In this document: positions 48,701 to 57,466 of the stretch, in pieces
How positions within the stretch are numbered: position 1 is the first letter of the stretch
How the letters are laid out: each line of letters begins with the position of its first letter
Source of the DNA: an uncultured Bacteroidia bacterium
GTDB taxonomy: Bacteria > Bacteroidota > Bacteroidia > NS11-12g > UBA9320
Direction of reading: 5' to 3'
DNA: 64,000 bases
Assembly: GCA_943787465.1 (NCBI GenBank)
Contig: CALSMN010000009.1
Location: 57,115-121,114, forward strand
Translations under genes and position numbers: made by a program
Notes under the pieces: generated by a model
Told to the model about the DNA's origin: nothing
What the model saw: only the letters and a program-made list of their open reading frames with translations
Databases searched by the model: none

Positions 48701-51700
48701 TCGTAATTACGGATGATTATGTTTATCCTGAAAAAGATACCATTGAGTGGGAAATCAGAGTTGAAAATAATAGTAATTCTGCACAGGCAAAGAATTTATG
48801 GATTGGTGCTTTAAGTAATCCAAAAAGAGAACTAGTTGCAGTATTGGACAAAAAGTCAAATACATTTTTGTCGCAAAATAAAAATGTATTCAAGATTGGA
48901 GATATCCCTGCACGATCATTCAAGGATCTGGTGGTATATGCGATATACAACTCATGCGATAAAGATAGTATTGAATTACAATTGGGGAACGATTGTTCCT
49001 CCTATCCAGACTCTATAGGTGCGTATAGCTGTGATAATAGCACGTATATCTTAAAATATGAACCTATAAATACCAGACTCGATGCTTCTATCTTGACTCA
49101 GCTTGCTGATATAGACTTATGCAAGCAACAAGAATATTCTATTCGGATAAATAATACAGGTACGCCCAAGGTATATGCTCCTTACCTTGATATCCAATTA
49201 CAACCAGGTATGACCATCAAAGATACTGCTTGGGTGTTTATTGATGGAAGAAAAGACTCGATTATGATTCCATCTTATATGGATTTGGGCGCTAGTGTGA
49301 TACGGTGGGATTTTTCAAAAAAAGATAGTCTATTTGATGCCAATGGGTTGAATGGTGTCAATAGCGCTAAAGGATATAAATTAGAGTTCAAATTTTGGTT
49401 TACAACGGATTGTAATTACACCAGTGGTTCATTTTTTTTAATGCGACCTGGGGGGTATTTAAAGTGCGGTAAGGCGGTGAATGCTCCATACTTAATTTCG
49501 GATGACATCAATATTAAAGGAGTTGTTAAGCCTTATTTCTCAGCTATTTCTTTAGATTTTAATCCATTAGTGCCCTGCAATTATGATGAGCATGTTTATG
49601 CAAAATTTATAAACCTTGGCCCAGATACTACAGGATATACAGATCGATTTGTTTTAAATCTACCACCGGGTATTCTAGTTGATACAAACTTTATAGATAC
49701 TAATTACAACGCACCAAACCAAAAACCAACCTTGGATAATACTTCGGGAAGGAATATGTATACTTGGGTTATTCCATCCGATATTATCCCTGGCGATAGC
49801 GCTGTTTTTACGATTAAAACGATATTGAATAATTATGATTTAAGTTGTGGGACTAAACAGATTTATGCTCAAGCTATTGTGAAGTCAAGAGCCTATTGCG
49901 TTGATGGGAACACTTATTGTGATATCAATGTAGCTACAAGTTCATTACAAAAAACAGATTCTGTTATTAAAGGGGCCTTCAAGATAGATTTTTTGAATGC
50001 AAAGTCTGTACCCGTAGGATCAGAAGAAATGGTAACAATGAATTATTCTATTACAAATAATGGAATCGAAAAATTGACCAATTCAAATCTTATCTGTCAG
50101 ATTGTTTACGATGCAAATCAAAATGGGACTATTGATACTAACGATCGGATTGTTGCCTTTGACACCATTCGTTCAGCAATAGAATCAGACAGTACTCTTG
50201 CCAGAATGTTTAACTTCAGGGTCTCGTCAGACTATACCTGCGACTTGTTGCTATATATATCAGACTCAAATTGCGTATGTAATTCTTCTTTGGCATCCAT
50301 TTCTAATATTCAATTACTCAATGCTGGTAGGGATACTTTAGTGTGTGCTAATGAGCAGGTTTACATTGGTTTTGAGGGGAATAAGAATAATACGTATCAA
50401 TGGAATAACAGTCATCTCCTCAATAGATCCGATACAAGTATGGCCAAACTTATCACGAGAAATACCTTGCCTGTCAGAGATACTATGCAAATGGTGTTAA
50501 CTACGGATAAAGGGACCTGTTTTTCACAGGATACCGTGATTATTTCAGTGTATGCAGGGATGGAAATAGATATGCCAGATACAGCGGTAATTTGTCAGGG
50601 AGAGCGGGTATCTCTTGGATATTTAGTGAAGGGGGGTGAATCTAAACTGAAAAATACTTCATGGTCGCCTAGTGATAGCCTGAGTAATGTGCGCGGTTAT
50701 TTTACATATGCCAACCCCACTATAAATACTTGCTATACCTTAACCGTTTCAGATTTGATGGGTTGCGTGGTAAAAGATTCAACCCTAGTTAAAGTGGTTG
50801 ACAAGCCCAGCCCAGATTTTGATCTTACGGATGGGTGTGAAAAACAGTTGTTTTCCATTAAAAATAAGACAAATTATAAAAATGGTTTAAAGGGGGATGT
50901 GTTATGGGATTTTGGCAAATTAGGTCAATCGTCTTTTGATAATCCTGTTATTTTGATAGATTCTGCTCAACAAATAAACGTTCGATTATACGCAGAAAAT
51001 AAACAGGGATGTTGGGATACACTTTCTAAAACATTAAATGTTTATCCCTTACCTAAACCTAAATTGAGTTATTCTGATTCTTGCGAAGAATATCAAACAC
51101 AATTTTTTGCTAATTCGACCATTGACGTGGGTAAAATTTCTCACCAATGGAATATCGATGGGGCAATTTTAGCCACAGATACCGTATTGTATACACTGCC
51201 ATCTAAGGATTCCATTCAAGTGAAGCTGGTAGCATCTAGTGATTTTGGATGTAAGGACTCCATTCTTCAATCAATAAGGCTTCAAGATAAACCAGCAATT
51301 GATCTCTTGTTTAATGATCAATGTTTCAACTCTTTGGTAAGTCTTGTCCCTTCCCAATTGTCAGGAACGCGAGATAGTATAACCGAATATAAATGGGATT
51401 TAGGAGATAAAACTACCTACAATCAAAAAACAGTATTGCATCAATATGCAGATACAGGCAGCTATCTTATTCGACTTGAAGTAGTCAATGCTGCTAATTG
51501 CAGTGATACAATTAAGAAATACATTCAGGTACATCCGTTACCCAAAAGTCAATTTGATGTATCGGATATTTGCTTAAATGATTCAATAAAAGTTAGGAGT
51601 AATGCAACCATTGATCAAGGGCTAATCCAATCCATTTTTTGGGATATAAACGGTTCTGGATTTTTATTAGGGGATACTATTTTTAGTATTCATGCTACCC

Positions 51701-53013
51701 AATTGGGAAAACAATGGATTCGTCAAAAAGTAGTTTCAGATCGGGGGTGTGTAGATTCTTCAGAGAATAATTTTACTACTTTTTATAATGAGATAGCTAG
51801 GCATTTACAGCAAGGGTTATGTGAAAATGAGAATATTCAATTTAGGACTAACTATACTCGTCCAGACTCCGTGATACAAACTATCTGGATTATGAATACA
51901 GATACGTTAATCGGAGAAAATGTTTCATTTCCCCGTTACCCTGCTGGAGATTATACTTTGACTCAGCAATTAGAAACCAATCGAGGATGTGTGCATGATA
52001 GTAGTTTTACCATTTCCATAAAACCAATTCCTCTAGTTGATATTGTTCAGAATAAAGCCTGTGATGATAATGTTGTAGATTTTAGTACTCGCTATACTAA
52101 CCAAACCTATGAATGGAATCTATCTACAAGCACACAGAATTTTAATCAAGCATTCTCAAACACCTTTAGTCAACTAGGTAAATATACCGTTTCTTTGAAG
52201 GTTACGAATGATTATGGGTGTTCAACCTCAATCATAGACTCAGGAGTAATTGAACATATTGTAAAACCAGATTTTAAGATTGAGGATATTTGTGAGAACG
52301 ATTATCAATGGATATATCAAATTTCAAATGGAAATAAATCTCCCATTTCAGCAGCAATTTTTGAATTAGGAGATGGCAATCAGGTCAATGCATTGGATTC
52401 TTTCCTTTATGCTTATTCCTCACCTGGAACATATCCTGTAAAATTAACAATTACCACTACCCCAGGATGTAATTATTCAACTACCCAATCTATAATTGTT
52501 CATCCATTGCCTGTTGCCGGATTTAGTTTGTATCCTGAGACCGCAGACATCTTCTCTTCAGAAATAGAAGGGATTGATGAAAGTTCGGGGGCAGATTCTA
52601 TTGTATATTTTATTAGTGATGGGAATACGTATTACACGACTAATTTTAAACATAACTTACCCGATAGTGGTTTTTATACCATTCAACAATGGGTAAGTTC
52701 ACCTTTTGGTTGTATGGATAGTATATCTAAAAAGATTTATATCTCTCATGCATACGATTTATTCATACCTAATGCATTTACTCCTACTAATGATGGGCTA
52801 AATGAGGGTTTCAGACCAATAGGAATTGGGGTGAAGTCTTATGAAATGGCTATATATAACCGATGGGGAGGGAAAGTTTTTCAATCCAAAGATAAGTTCC
52901 CGGTATGGGATGGGAAAGATGCTATCCCTGGATATTATATGTATCAAATCAAAGCGTTAGATTTTAGAAATAATATTCATTATTATTCGGGCACAGTTTA
53001 TTTAATTCAGTAA
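45772..53013 (+). CDS. Giant PKD-repeat surface protein with type B (gliding-associated) C-terminal domain
   Basis: A 2413-residue secreted protein. Signal peptide MIRIECTHILGCLLLLFFSW ending TSQAQ. The first about 1400 residues are DUF11-like repeats (VSGVETEVTLPAGITYAAGS, KTADLGEIYERKITVKNSGS, NFIDTNYNAPNQK) with many cysteines. The second part is a run of PKD-type modules (ITEYKWDLGDKTTYNQKT, HQYADTGSYLIRLEV, AAIFELGDGNQVN, SSPGTYPVKLTITTTPGC). The end is the type B T9SS domain (LFIPNAFTPTNDGLNEGFRP, EMAIYNRWGGKVFQSK, PVWDGKDAIPGYYMYQI, SGTVYLIQ), as in SprB-like adhesins. Type B cargo often needs a PorP/SprF partner; none adjoins. The frame is intact across 7.2 kb. Confidence 0.92.
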   Translation: MIRIECTHILGCLLLLFFSWTSQAQSKLSVTIQNPTVVHLCITSEDVKIELRNITTSSVSGVETEVTLPAGITYAAGSVSGVGVFEKNITNLSKPVFRVSDVGVAQARTLYIKLNTSCNLSSFLNNGGLALLKTTTLYSGGSVQKNGGVLNIKQPAVVIQNITNQLKTADLGEIYERKITVKNSGSGKLKSIVFNRVYNSGHQILSFNGRNIVKNGNSIEVILDSTDFKTIGNKDNFFDYNESFDFMDSVQVVACSQLNVIYYASWGCNTATCKTTQKSANTTITAKKPDLVITPSSSTLSCLSDSYVYDQHLVIYNKGNDTARTIDFSVFQSAGTGYYPYAISKILTSTFTYKKAWKDTGKYIKPYQTKSTSYSGVYSCLGLDAQGMADLLLPDLAPGDSLILQWQSQSCCPTVCNSGTLYNQRWKYSATYQNQCNTKINVNERYGSVGSVQSFSVSKLIPTDIVDGQTQQLEFTVNNGYFFYQSSRSQLTLFLKIPKAITHSLSSADIQFTHANGSSWLPNRIFQSNDTVFAIFDGTPKVTLPRSELLINIKGDCQKNTSNASETIGLDIVYNPDTTCTSGCAIPVYCTSDKIKIHCATSCASGLHFNGFEARRITFGLPDNDNDGLPDNTGSLDSSKIKHNRIMYGDTLLTTFRGKVNNAGSITNWSYGKATTTLDYGRYLSAKEAALTIYRNGLKVITCTQVPFTYTATGNSKTYTFDVSVGSLSSAGCLLYPTFRYANTDSLVLDVKYVVDQNLRSSVDLQLNNTFYLSSVSSPNASQKFYCDDFSARLSLLGYYFTNYGANNYYQDGCNNFNIYQNFYLSVGRCCTNYGGGNIFPYEYRRWAKLREIIVQKPAGFDITNGSFRQYRTKGTGATANQWISQLLPYSQTQSEIKYMTDSLYEDLGGSIYISDDGFHGTYTGSLTPNCKAKNGVNNLVYGFVFEKLGYLGTGLDTIFSGNSSDIITYTRPNLNIVITDDYVYPEKDTIEWEIRVENNSNSAQAKNLWIGALSNPKRELVAVLDKKSNTFLSQNKNVFKIGDIPARSFKDLVVYAIYNSCDKDSIELQLGNDCSSYPDSIGAYSCDNSTYILKYEPINTRLDASILTQLADIDLCKQQEYSIRINNTGTPKVYAPYLDIQLQPGMTIKDTAWVFIDGRKDSIMIPSYMDLGASVIRWDFSKKDSLFDANGLNGVNSAKGYKLEFKFWFTTDCNYTSGSFFLMRPGGYLKCGKAVNAPYLISDDINIKGVVKPYFSAISLDFNPLVPCNYDEHVYAKFINLGPDTTGYTDRFVLNLPPGILVDTNFIDTNYNAPNQKPTLDNTSGRNMYTWVIPSDIIPGDSAVFTIKTILNNYDLSCGTKQIYAQAIVKSRAYCVDGNTYCDINVATSSLQKTDSVIKGAFKIDFLNAKSVPVGSEEMVTMNYSITNNGIEKLTNSNLICQIVYDANQNGTIDTNDRIVAFDTIRSAIESDSTLARMFNFRVSSDYTCDLLLYISDSNCVCNSSLASISNIQLLNAGRDTLVCANEQVYIGFEGNKNNTYQWNNSHLLNRSDTSMAKLITRNTLPVRDTMQMVLTTDKGTCFSQDTVIISVYAGMEIDMPDTAVICQGERVSLGYLVKGGESKLKNTSWSPSDSLSNVRGYFTYANPTINTCYTLTVSDLMGCVVKDSTLVKVVDKPSPDFDLTDGCEKQLFSIKNKTNYKNGLKGDVLWDFGKLGQSSFDNPVILIDSAQQINVRLYAENKQGCWDTLSKTLNVYPLPKPKLSYSDSCEEYQTQFFANSTIDVGKISHQWNIDGAILATDTVLYTLPSKDSIQVKLVASSDFGCKDSILQSIRLQDKPAIDLLFNDQCFNSLVSLVPSQLSGTRDSITEYKWDLGDKTTYNQKTVLHQYADTGSYLIRLEVVNAANCSDTIKKYIQVHPLPKSQFDVSDICLNDSIKVRSNATIDQGLIQSIFWDINGSGFLLGDTIFSIHATQLGKQWIRQKVVSDRGCVDSSENNFTTFYNEIARHLQQGLCENENIQFRTNYTRPDSVIQTIWIMNTDTLIGENVSFPRYPAGDYTLTQQLETNRGCVHDSSFTISIKPIPLVDIVQNKACDDNVVDFSTRYTNQTYEWNLSTSTQNFNQAFSNTFSQLGKYTVSLKVTNDYGCSTSIIDSGVIEHIVKPDFKIEDICENDYQWIYQISNGNKSPISAAIFELGDGNQVNALDSFLYAYSSPGTYPVKLTITTTPGCNYSTTQSIIVHPLPVAGFSLYPETADIFSSEIEGIDESSGADSIVYFISDGNTYYTTNFKHNLPDSGFYTIQQWVSSPFGCMDSISKKIYISHAYDLFIPNAFTPTNDGLNEGFRPIGIGVKSYEMAIYNRWGGKVFQSKDKFPVWDGKDAIPGYYMYQIKALDFRNNIHYYSGTVYLIQ

Positions 53014-53127
53014 TAAATGACTGCATATTTAACATTTAATAATTAGACCGAACCAATCAGACTACACTTTCTGAAATGAGGTGGGAAAAATAATAACCTC
53101 TAGGCTGCATAACGCACAATAGCTGTT

Positions 53128-53135
53128 TAAATTTG
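53128..53135 (+). promoter_or_regulatory. -7 promoter element of the CotH/LysM gene
   Basis: TAAATTTG (TAnnTTTG), 25 bp before the ATG at 53161. GCGGAG just upstream of the ATG may serve as ribosome binding site. Confidence 0.4.
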
Positions 53136-53160
53136 AGGTTATAATCTCATTAAGCGGAGA

Positions 53161-56100
53161 ATGTTCAAAATTTGGGTTAATCATCTATTTTTAAGTTTTT
53201 TTATTGTAATGTTTCAACTCCATGTATTGGGTCAAACAAAGAATAAAGAATTGTTCCATTTTAATAGCCTAAGCCAGGTTGAGGGGATTACAATTAGTCA
53301 TGCAGCAGGGATCTATAATCAACCAATTCGACTGGTAGTTCGATCACAGAAAAAGGCTTTCAAAGCAATATTGATTACAAATGGAAATGAACAAAAAATA
53401 GACTCCTTTGCTGACATCAAACAACCCAGTATTTTACAAATTACCTATCAGGATAGTTCAGGACAGCCTCGTCATTTTGTGGGGAGTTACATTGTGGATC
53501 AAGGACATGAATTGCCTGTTGTATCTTTAGTTGTGGATGCACCAAAATTTTTTCCGCCAGAGGGGATATATACGGGATATGCTATACCCGATACCGCAGG
53601 AGGTGAGCCCACCTTAGTTGGAAATGCATGGAAGAAAAGGCCTATTACAGGATTTGCTCAGTTTTTTTTTAATCAAAAATTACAAGAAGAATTAGAGTTA
53701 GATATTAAAACATATGGCGGAATGACTCTAGGCTGGAAGGAGAAATCTCTCCAATTATCTGCCCGTAAAAACTTGCACGGTCAAGGTAAAATTCATTTGA
53801 AATTATTCAAAAATTTACCTTTTCGTTCCTATCAGCATGTTGTTCTTAGAACGTCAGGTAATGATCAAAATAAAACCCGAGTCAAAGATATGTCCATCAG
53901 TGAAGTCGCTGCGGAATTAAATATCATGACAAAAGATTCTCGTCCAGTTGTACTCTATATTAATGGAACCTATTGGGGTATTCATAATTTAAGAGAAAAG
54001 GCTAATTCAGATTATTATGCCTATCGAAATCATTGGGAAAAAGAAAATTTTGAAGAAGTTCAAGGATCAGGACTACGCAATAAATCATACATGTCTACTT
54101 ACCAATGGATTAAAAATCACAATCAAGATTCTGATTTTATCTCTAAAGTAAAAGATAGTATTGATGTAGAAAATTTCATGAATTTCAATATCATCCAAAC
54201 GTACATTAGCAACATGGATTATAGAGGGAATATTCGCTTCTATAAATCCAAAACTGGAAAATGGAGATGGGTGCTTTATGATACTGATTTAGGCTGTGGT
54301 TTAGATTTTTTGAATCGGAATTTTATTCGCGATAAAACATTCCCTGTGAATCAATATTGGTACAATCCACCGTACTCATATACCATGCTAAAGTCATTGC
54401 TTTCCAACGATAGCCTGAAGGAATATTTTGTTCAACATTACTGCTATCTAATGGCTACCTATCTAACTCCCGATAACTTCATAGCAAAAATTGATAAAAA
54501 TAATCAAGCAATAGCCAGTGAATTAGATAGGCATTTTATGAGAAGAAATCATCTATATGGCGAGACTCATCGTAGCTGGAATAGTCATGTAAATTTATTT
54601 AAAAAATATATGAATCAACGGCCAGCTTCTGCCTATAAACATTTGATGGAAACGTTTGATTTAAGCCAACCTGCACCGGTATATATTGCCCAAAATTACA
54701 ACCATTTCAAAGGGTTAACCATTAATCAATCTCAAATCTTCAGTTCCTCCATTGATGGGAATTTCTTTAAGGAATATCCCATTCGTGTGAATGCCAATGC
54801 CATGAATCATTTATATGAATTTTCGCAATGGCAAGATGGTTACACAAGCCCTTATCGTGATATTATACCTGGAGATGGTGAGCGTTATATAGCAAAATTT
54901 ACACACAAAAAAATATCACCACTTAATCAAAAAATAAAAATTGATAAGTGTTACAAACACATGGGTAAAAAACATGTCTTTATGTTTTTGAGTCTCATCA
55001 ATCTTTCCCAAGATACCATAGATTTAAAAAACGTCACCGTTTATGAGGATATTTCTCAAAGCATCAAATCGTTGGAAGGAGTCATACTGAAACCTGGTCA
55101 AGCAGTGGTATTGACCAATGATACGTCTATATTCAATGCAAATATTTTAAGAGATACTTTTTATCTTATGTCATTTATGGAGAAGGAAAGGTACTTTGCC
55201 AATACTCGTTTTGTCCTTGTTGAAAATAATAAATTTTGGGTAGATAGTTTAAATATATCCTTAAGTGATTCGTTATTAATAGAGCATGCTGGAATATATA
55301 CCTACATTGATTCTTCAGGAATTCATACCATTCCGATGAAAATAGGGGAGTTGAATACAATAAAATTTGGAAAAAAAATAATAATGGAAAATAGAAGTAA
55401 AGAAAGTATTTTTTCGAATAGTCGGTTGTTTATCGGACTAATTAGTGGAGGATTGATTTGTCTTATTATAGGCTTATTTTATTCCAAGAGGAAAAAAGGT
55501 ATGGCAAGTCTTATCCTGATATTCATCATATCGACAGGGGCAAGCGCACAAAATTCCGACGAAACCCCTTCAGATTTAATTTCACAAACCAACGATTCTA
55601 TCAAGGTTGATTCTAATGTGAAAGTCATAAAAGATCAATTTGGTCTTTCATCTATCCAAACAAGAGTAATAGATAACAAAGGCCGAGGGGATAATCGGTT
55701 TTATGGTACACGAAATTTCAGAGTAGTTTTATATGATTTGGTGTATCGTGGTGGAGGGAATAATTTGCATTTGAAAGATACCATTCCAAGATATTATCTT
55801 TTAAATCCAATGCCATTGAGTGGGCTTAGGCAGTTGCAAAATGTGGGATTTGATAAGGCAGTTTATCTTTATTCTAAGAACTTTGATTACTGGTATCCAC
55901 CGACACGTTTAGATTCATTATCTGAAAGTGGTTTCGACTATGTCTGTGAATCTAATTTATCGCAATATTTAGATGATTATTTAGCTGATGTGATGCGAAG
56001 AGCCAATGATACTTCAGCAGGGTTAATGTATGTCCATTGTTGGAATGGGTGGCATCAGTCTGGGCTAATATCTGCTTATACGTTAATGCAATTTTGTGAT

Positions 56101-56700
56101 TATACCAATGCACAAGCTGTCAAATACTGGGAAACCTGTACAGATGGGAATCATAGGGGTTTTAATAAAGTGATTACTCGTATTAAAGAATACGTCCCAT
56201 CTAAGAAGTATTATTTTACTCAAGAACAAAAGAACAGACATTGCCCTTGTGAGGATAAAAATTTTTCCGTCTCTTCTACACAAAGTAATGATGATAAGGT
56301 GAATTTAAAAACCGATGAAATGATGGAGAAATCATCGAGCCAGCAATCATCAAATAATACCACTTACAGGAAACATAAAGTCAAGTCTGGTGAGAGTTTG
56401 GGTGTGATTGCCGAGTATTACGGGATGGGTCTTTCAGAGTTGAAGAGAATCAATAGAATTCGGGGTACAACTATCTACATTGGACAGACACTTAAAGTCA
56501 TTGACAGAAAAAAACGATATAAAGAGGGGGAATCTACATCCAAAAGTACCAGTTCGGTTACCCGTCACGTGGTGAAGAGTGGAGATACCTTATATGATTT
56601 ATCACTAAGATATAAAACAACGGTAGCTGCAATTCAAAAGGCCAATGGACTGAAGAATACAATTATATATCCAGGACAAACATTAAAAATTGTCCGGTAA
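53161..56700 (+). CDS. CotH kinase-like / transmembrane / phosphatase-like / LysM fusion protein
   Basis: A single 1179-residue frame with four parts. (1) Signal VNHLFLSFFIVMFQLHVLG and a CotH kinase-like domain: YQHVVLRTSGNDQNKTRVKD, RPVVLYINGTYWGIHNLREK, GKWRWVLYDTDLGCGLDFLN. (2) A hydrophobic helix (LFIGLISGGLICLIIGLFY) followed by SKRKKG near residue 775. (3) A new signal-like segment MASLILIFIISTGASAQ from residue 781, then a tyrosine-phosphatase-like region with YVHCWNGWHQSGLISAYTL (about residue 957), where the usual Arg of HCxxGxxR is Gln. (4) Two LysM peptidoglycan-binding modules (HKVKSGESLGVIAEYYGM and RHVVKSGDTLYDLSLRY). It reads like two secreted proteins joined by loss of a stop; the ATG at 55501 with AAGAGGA upstream could still initiate separately. 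Confidence 0.85.
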   Translation: MFKIWVNHLFLSFFIVMFQLHVLGQTKNKELFHFNSLSQVEGITISHAAGIYNQPIRLVVRSQKKAFKAILITNGNEQKIDSFADIKQPSILQITYQDSSGQPRHFVGSYIVDQGHELPVVSLVVDAPKFFPPEGIYTGYAIPDTAGGEPTLVGNAWKKRPITGFAQFFFNQKLQEELELDIKTYGGMTLGWKEKSLQLSARKNLHGQGKIHLKLFKNLPFRSYQHVVLRTSGNDQNKTRVKDMSISEVAAELNIMTKDSRPVVLYINGTYWGIHNLREKANSDYYAYRNHWEKENFEEVQGSGLRNKSYMSTYQWIKNHNQDSDFISKVKDSIDVENFMNFNIIQTYISNMDYRGNIRFYKSKTGKWRWVLYDTDLGCGLDFLNRNFIRDKTFPVNQYWYNPPYSYTMLKSLLSNDSLKEYFVQHYCYLMATYLTPDNFIAKIDKNNQAIASELDRHFMRRNHLYGETHRSWNSHVNLFKKYMNQRPASAYKHLMETFDLSQPAPVYIAQNYNHFKGLTINQSQIFSSSIDGNFFKEYPIRVNANAMNHLYEFSQWQDGYTSPYRDIIPGDGERYIAKFTHKKISPLNQKIKIDKCYKHMGKKHVFMFLSLINLSQDTIDLKNVTVYEDISQSIKSLEGVILKPGQAVVLTNDTSIFNANILRDTFYLMSFMEKERYFANTRFVLVENNKFWVDSLNISLSDSLLIEHAGIYTYIDSSGIHTIPMKIGELNTIKFGKKIIMENRSKESIFSNSRLFIGLISGGLICLIIGLFYSKRKKGMASLILIFIISTGASAQNSDETPSDLISQTNDSIKVDSNVKVIKDQFGLSSIQTRVIDNKGRGDNRFYGTRNFRVVLYDLVYRGGGNNLHLKDTIPRYYLLNPMPLSGLRQLQNVGFDKAVYLYSKNFDYWYPPTRLDSLSESGFDYVCESNLSQYLDDYLADVMRRANDTSAGLMYVHCWNGWHQSGLISAYTLMQFCDYTNAQAVKYWETCTDGNHRGFNKVITRIKEYVPSKKYYFTQEQKNRHCPCEDKNFSVSSTQSNDDKVNLKTDEMMEKSSSQQSSNNTTYRKHKVKSGESLGVIAEYYGMGLSELKRINRIRGTTIYIGQTLKVIDRKKRYKEGESTSKSTSSVTRHVVKSGDTLYDLSLRYKTTVAAIQKANGLKNTIIYPGQTLKIVR

Positions 56701-56744
56701 TATTTTTTCAGAATAGCATTTTAATGCAGCTTGAAACAGAATTT

Positions 56745-57029
56745 TTATATTACAATTTGGTCAATTTTTTGAGCCAGTATAAAATCTTTTTCAGTAATAC
56801 CGTCTGCATCATGAGTGTATAGCGCGATATCTACTTTATTGTATTCGTTTTCCCACCGGGGATGATGATTTAACTCTTCTGCAATTGCAGCCACATGTGT
56901 TATAAAAGAAAATGCAGCTTCAAAATCCTTAAAAATGAATGCTCTATGGAGATGATTATTCATTAATACCCAGGGGGAATTTAGTGTTTTTAAATAGTCT
57001 TTGATTTGTGAAGTATTAAGTTTTATCAT
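56745..57029 (-). CDS. phhB: Pterin-4a-carbinolamine dehydratase
   Basis: A 94-residue protein that dehydrates 4a-hydroxytetrahydrobiopterin, recycling the pterin cofactor of aromatic amino acid hydroxylases. The signature is EELNHHPRWENEYNKVDIAL with the catalytic His55-His56-Pro57, then YTHDADGITEKDFILAQKID. The N-terminal part WVLMNNHLHRAFIFKDFEAA and FSFITHVAAIAEE fits the alpha/beta fold. Length is normal. No hydroxylase gene is nearby. It is the last gene before the mobile-element junction at about 57.14 kb. Confidence 0.93.
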   Translation of the reverse strand: MIKLNTSQIKDYLKTLNSPWVLMNNHLHRAFIFKDFEAAFSFITHVAAIAEELNHHPRWENEYNKVDIALYTHDADGITEKDFILAQKIDQIVI

Positions 57030-57096
57030 GAGCTACATTTTACATGGTAAAATTAATAAAAATAAGCTTTAATCATCAGATAATTTGATATAGTAA

Positions 57097-57140
57097 AAAA
57101 AGGCCGTAACGGCTAGTTAATTAGCACATTACGACCTTTT
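57097..57140 (-). terminator. Rho-independent terminator of the tRNA whose 3' end is at 57144
   Basis: On the minus strand AAAGG-T-CGTAA pairs with TTACG-G-CCTTT, followed by a run of Ts. It lies just after the tRNA-like fragment in the minus direction, as expected for the native terminator of that tRNA gene. Confidence 0.65.
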
Positions 57141-57143
57141 GAT

Positions 57144-57160
57144 GTAGCCCGTAGGGGAAC
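57144..57160 (-). other. tRNA 3'-end fragment, probable attachment site (attL)
   Basis: On the minus strand GTTCCCCTACGGGCTAC looks like the T-stem 3' half and acceptor 3' strand of a tRNA, but the bases upstream do not form the rest of a tRNA. It sits between a tRNA-type terminator and an integrase gene. This is the usual footprint left when an element integrates into a tRNA 3' end and carries the restored tRNA at its other end, here outside the window. Confidence 0.5.
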
Positions 57161-57310
57161 AAAACTATATATCCTAAAATGCCCTAAATACCTTTAAAAT
57201 ATACTGTTTATCAGTGTTTTAAGATTTTTTGTTTTACCTCTTGTTACCCTATTTTACCCTATTTTACATGTTTATTTGTTACCTATTTGTTACCTGATTA
57301 AATTTGCTCT

Positions 57311-57466
57311 ATGTCTGTAACACTTAGAACAAGAGTATTTGAAACAACTATTGATAAATCTGGTGAGAGGAAACTTACAAGGATTACTTCTAAGTATCAA
57401 AAATATAAGGGTGGACCTAATGCAGGTCAATATAAGTTGGATTCAAAGGAAGAAAAATTAAAGTGA
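57311..57466 (+). CDS. Small basic protein overlapping the integrase start
   Basis: A 51-residue frame: MSVTLRTRVFETTIDKSG, then ERKLTRITSKYQKYKGGPNA and a Lys-rich end KEEKLK. Its stop TGA overlaps the integrase GTG start as GTGA, so translation is probably coupled. It is very basic and could bind DNA like an excisionase, or be a separated arm-binding piece of the integrase; no family is recognised. There are no frameshift runs at the junction. Confidence 0.45.
   Translation: MSVTLRTRVFETTIDKSGERKLTRITSKYQKYKGGPNAGQYKLDSKEEKLK

Noticed and set aside
53014..53160. Possible RNA gene between the giant cargo gene and the CotH/LysM gene
   Set aside because: 147 bp with a -7 promoter element but no tRNA fold, aptamer motif or strong hairpin that I can recognise.
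55931..56130. Active tyrosine phosphatase in the CotH/LysM protein
   Set aside because: The HCxxGxxR arginine is Gln (HCWNGWHQSG), so catalysis by the standard mechanism is unlikely; kept only as phosphatase-like.
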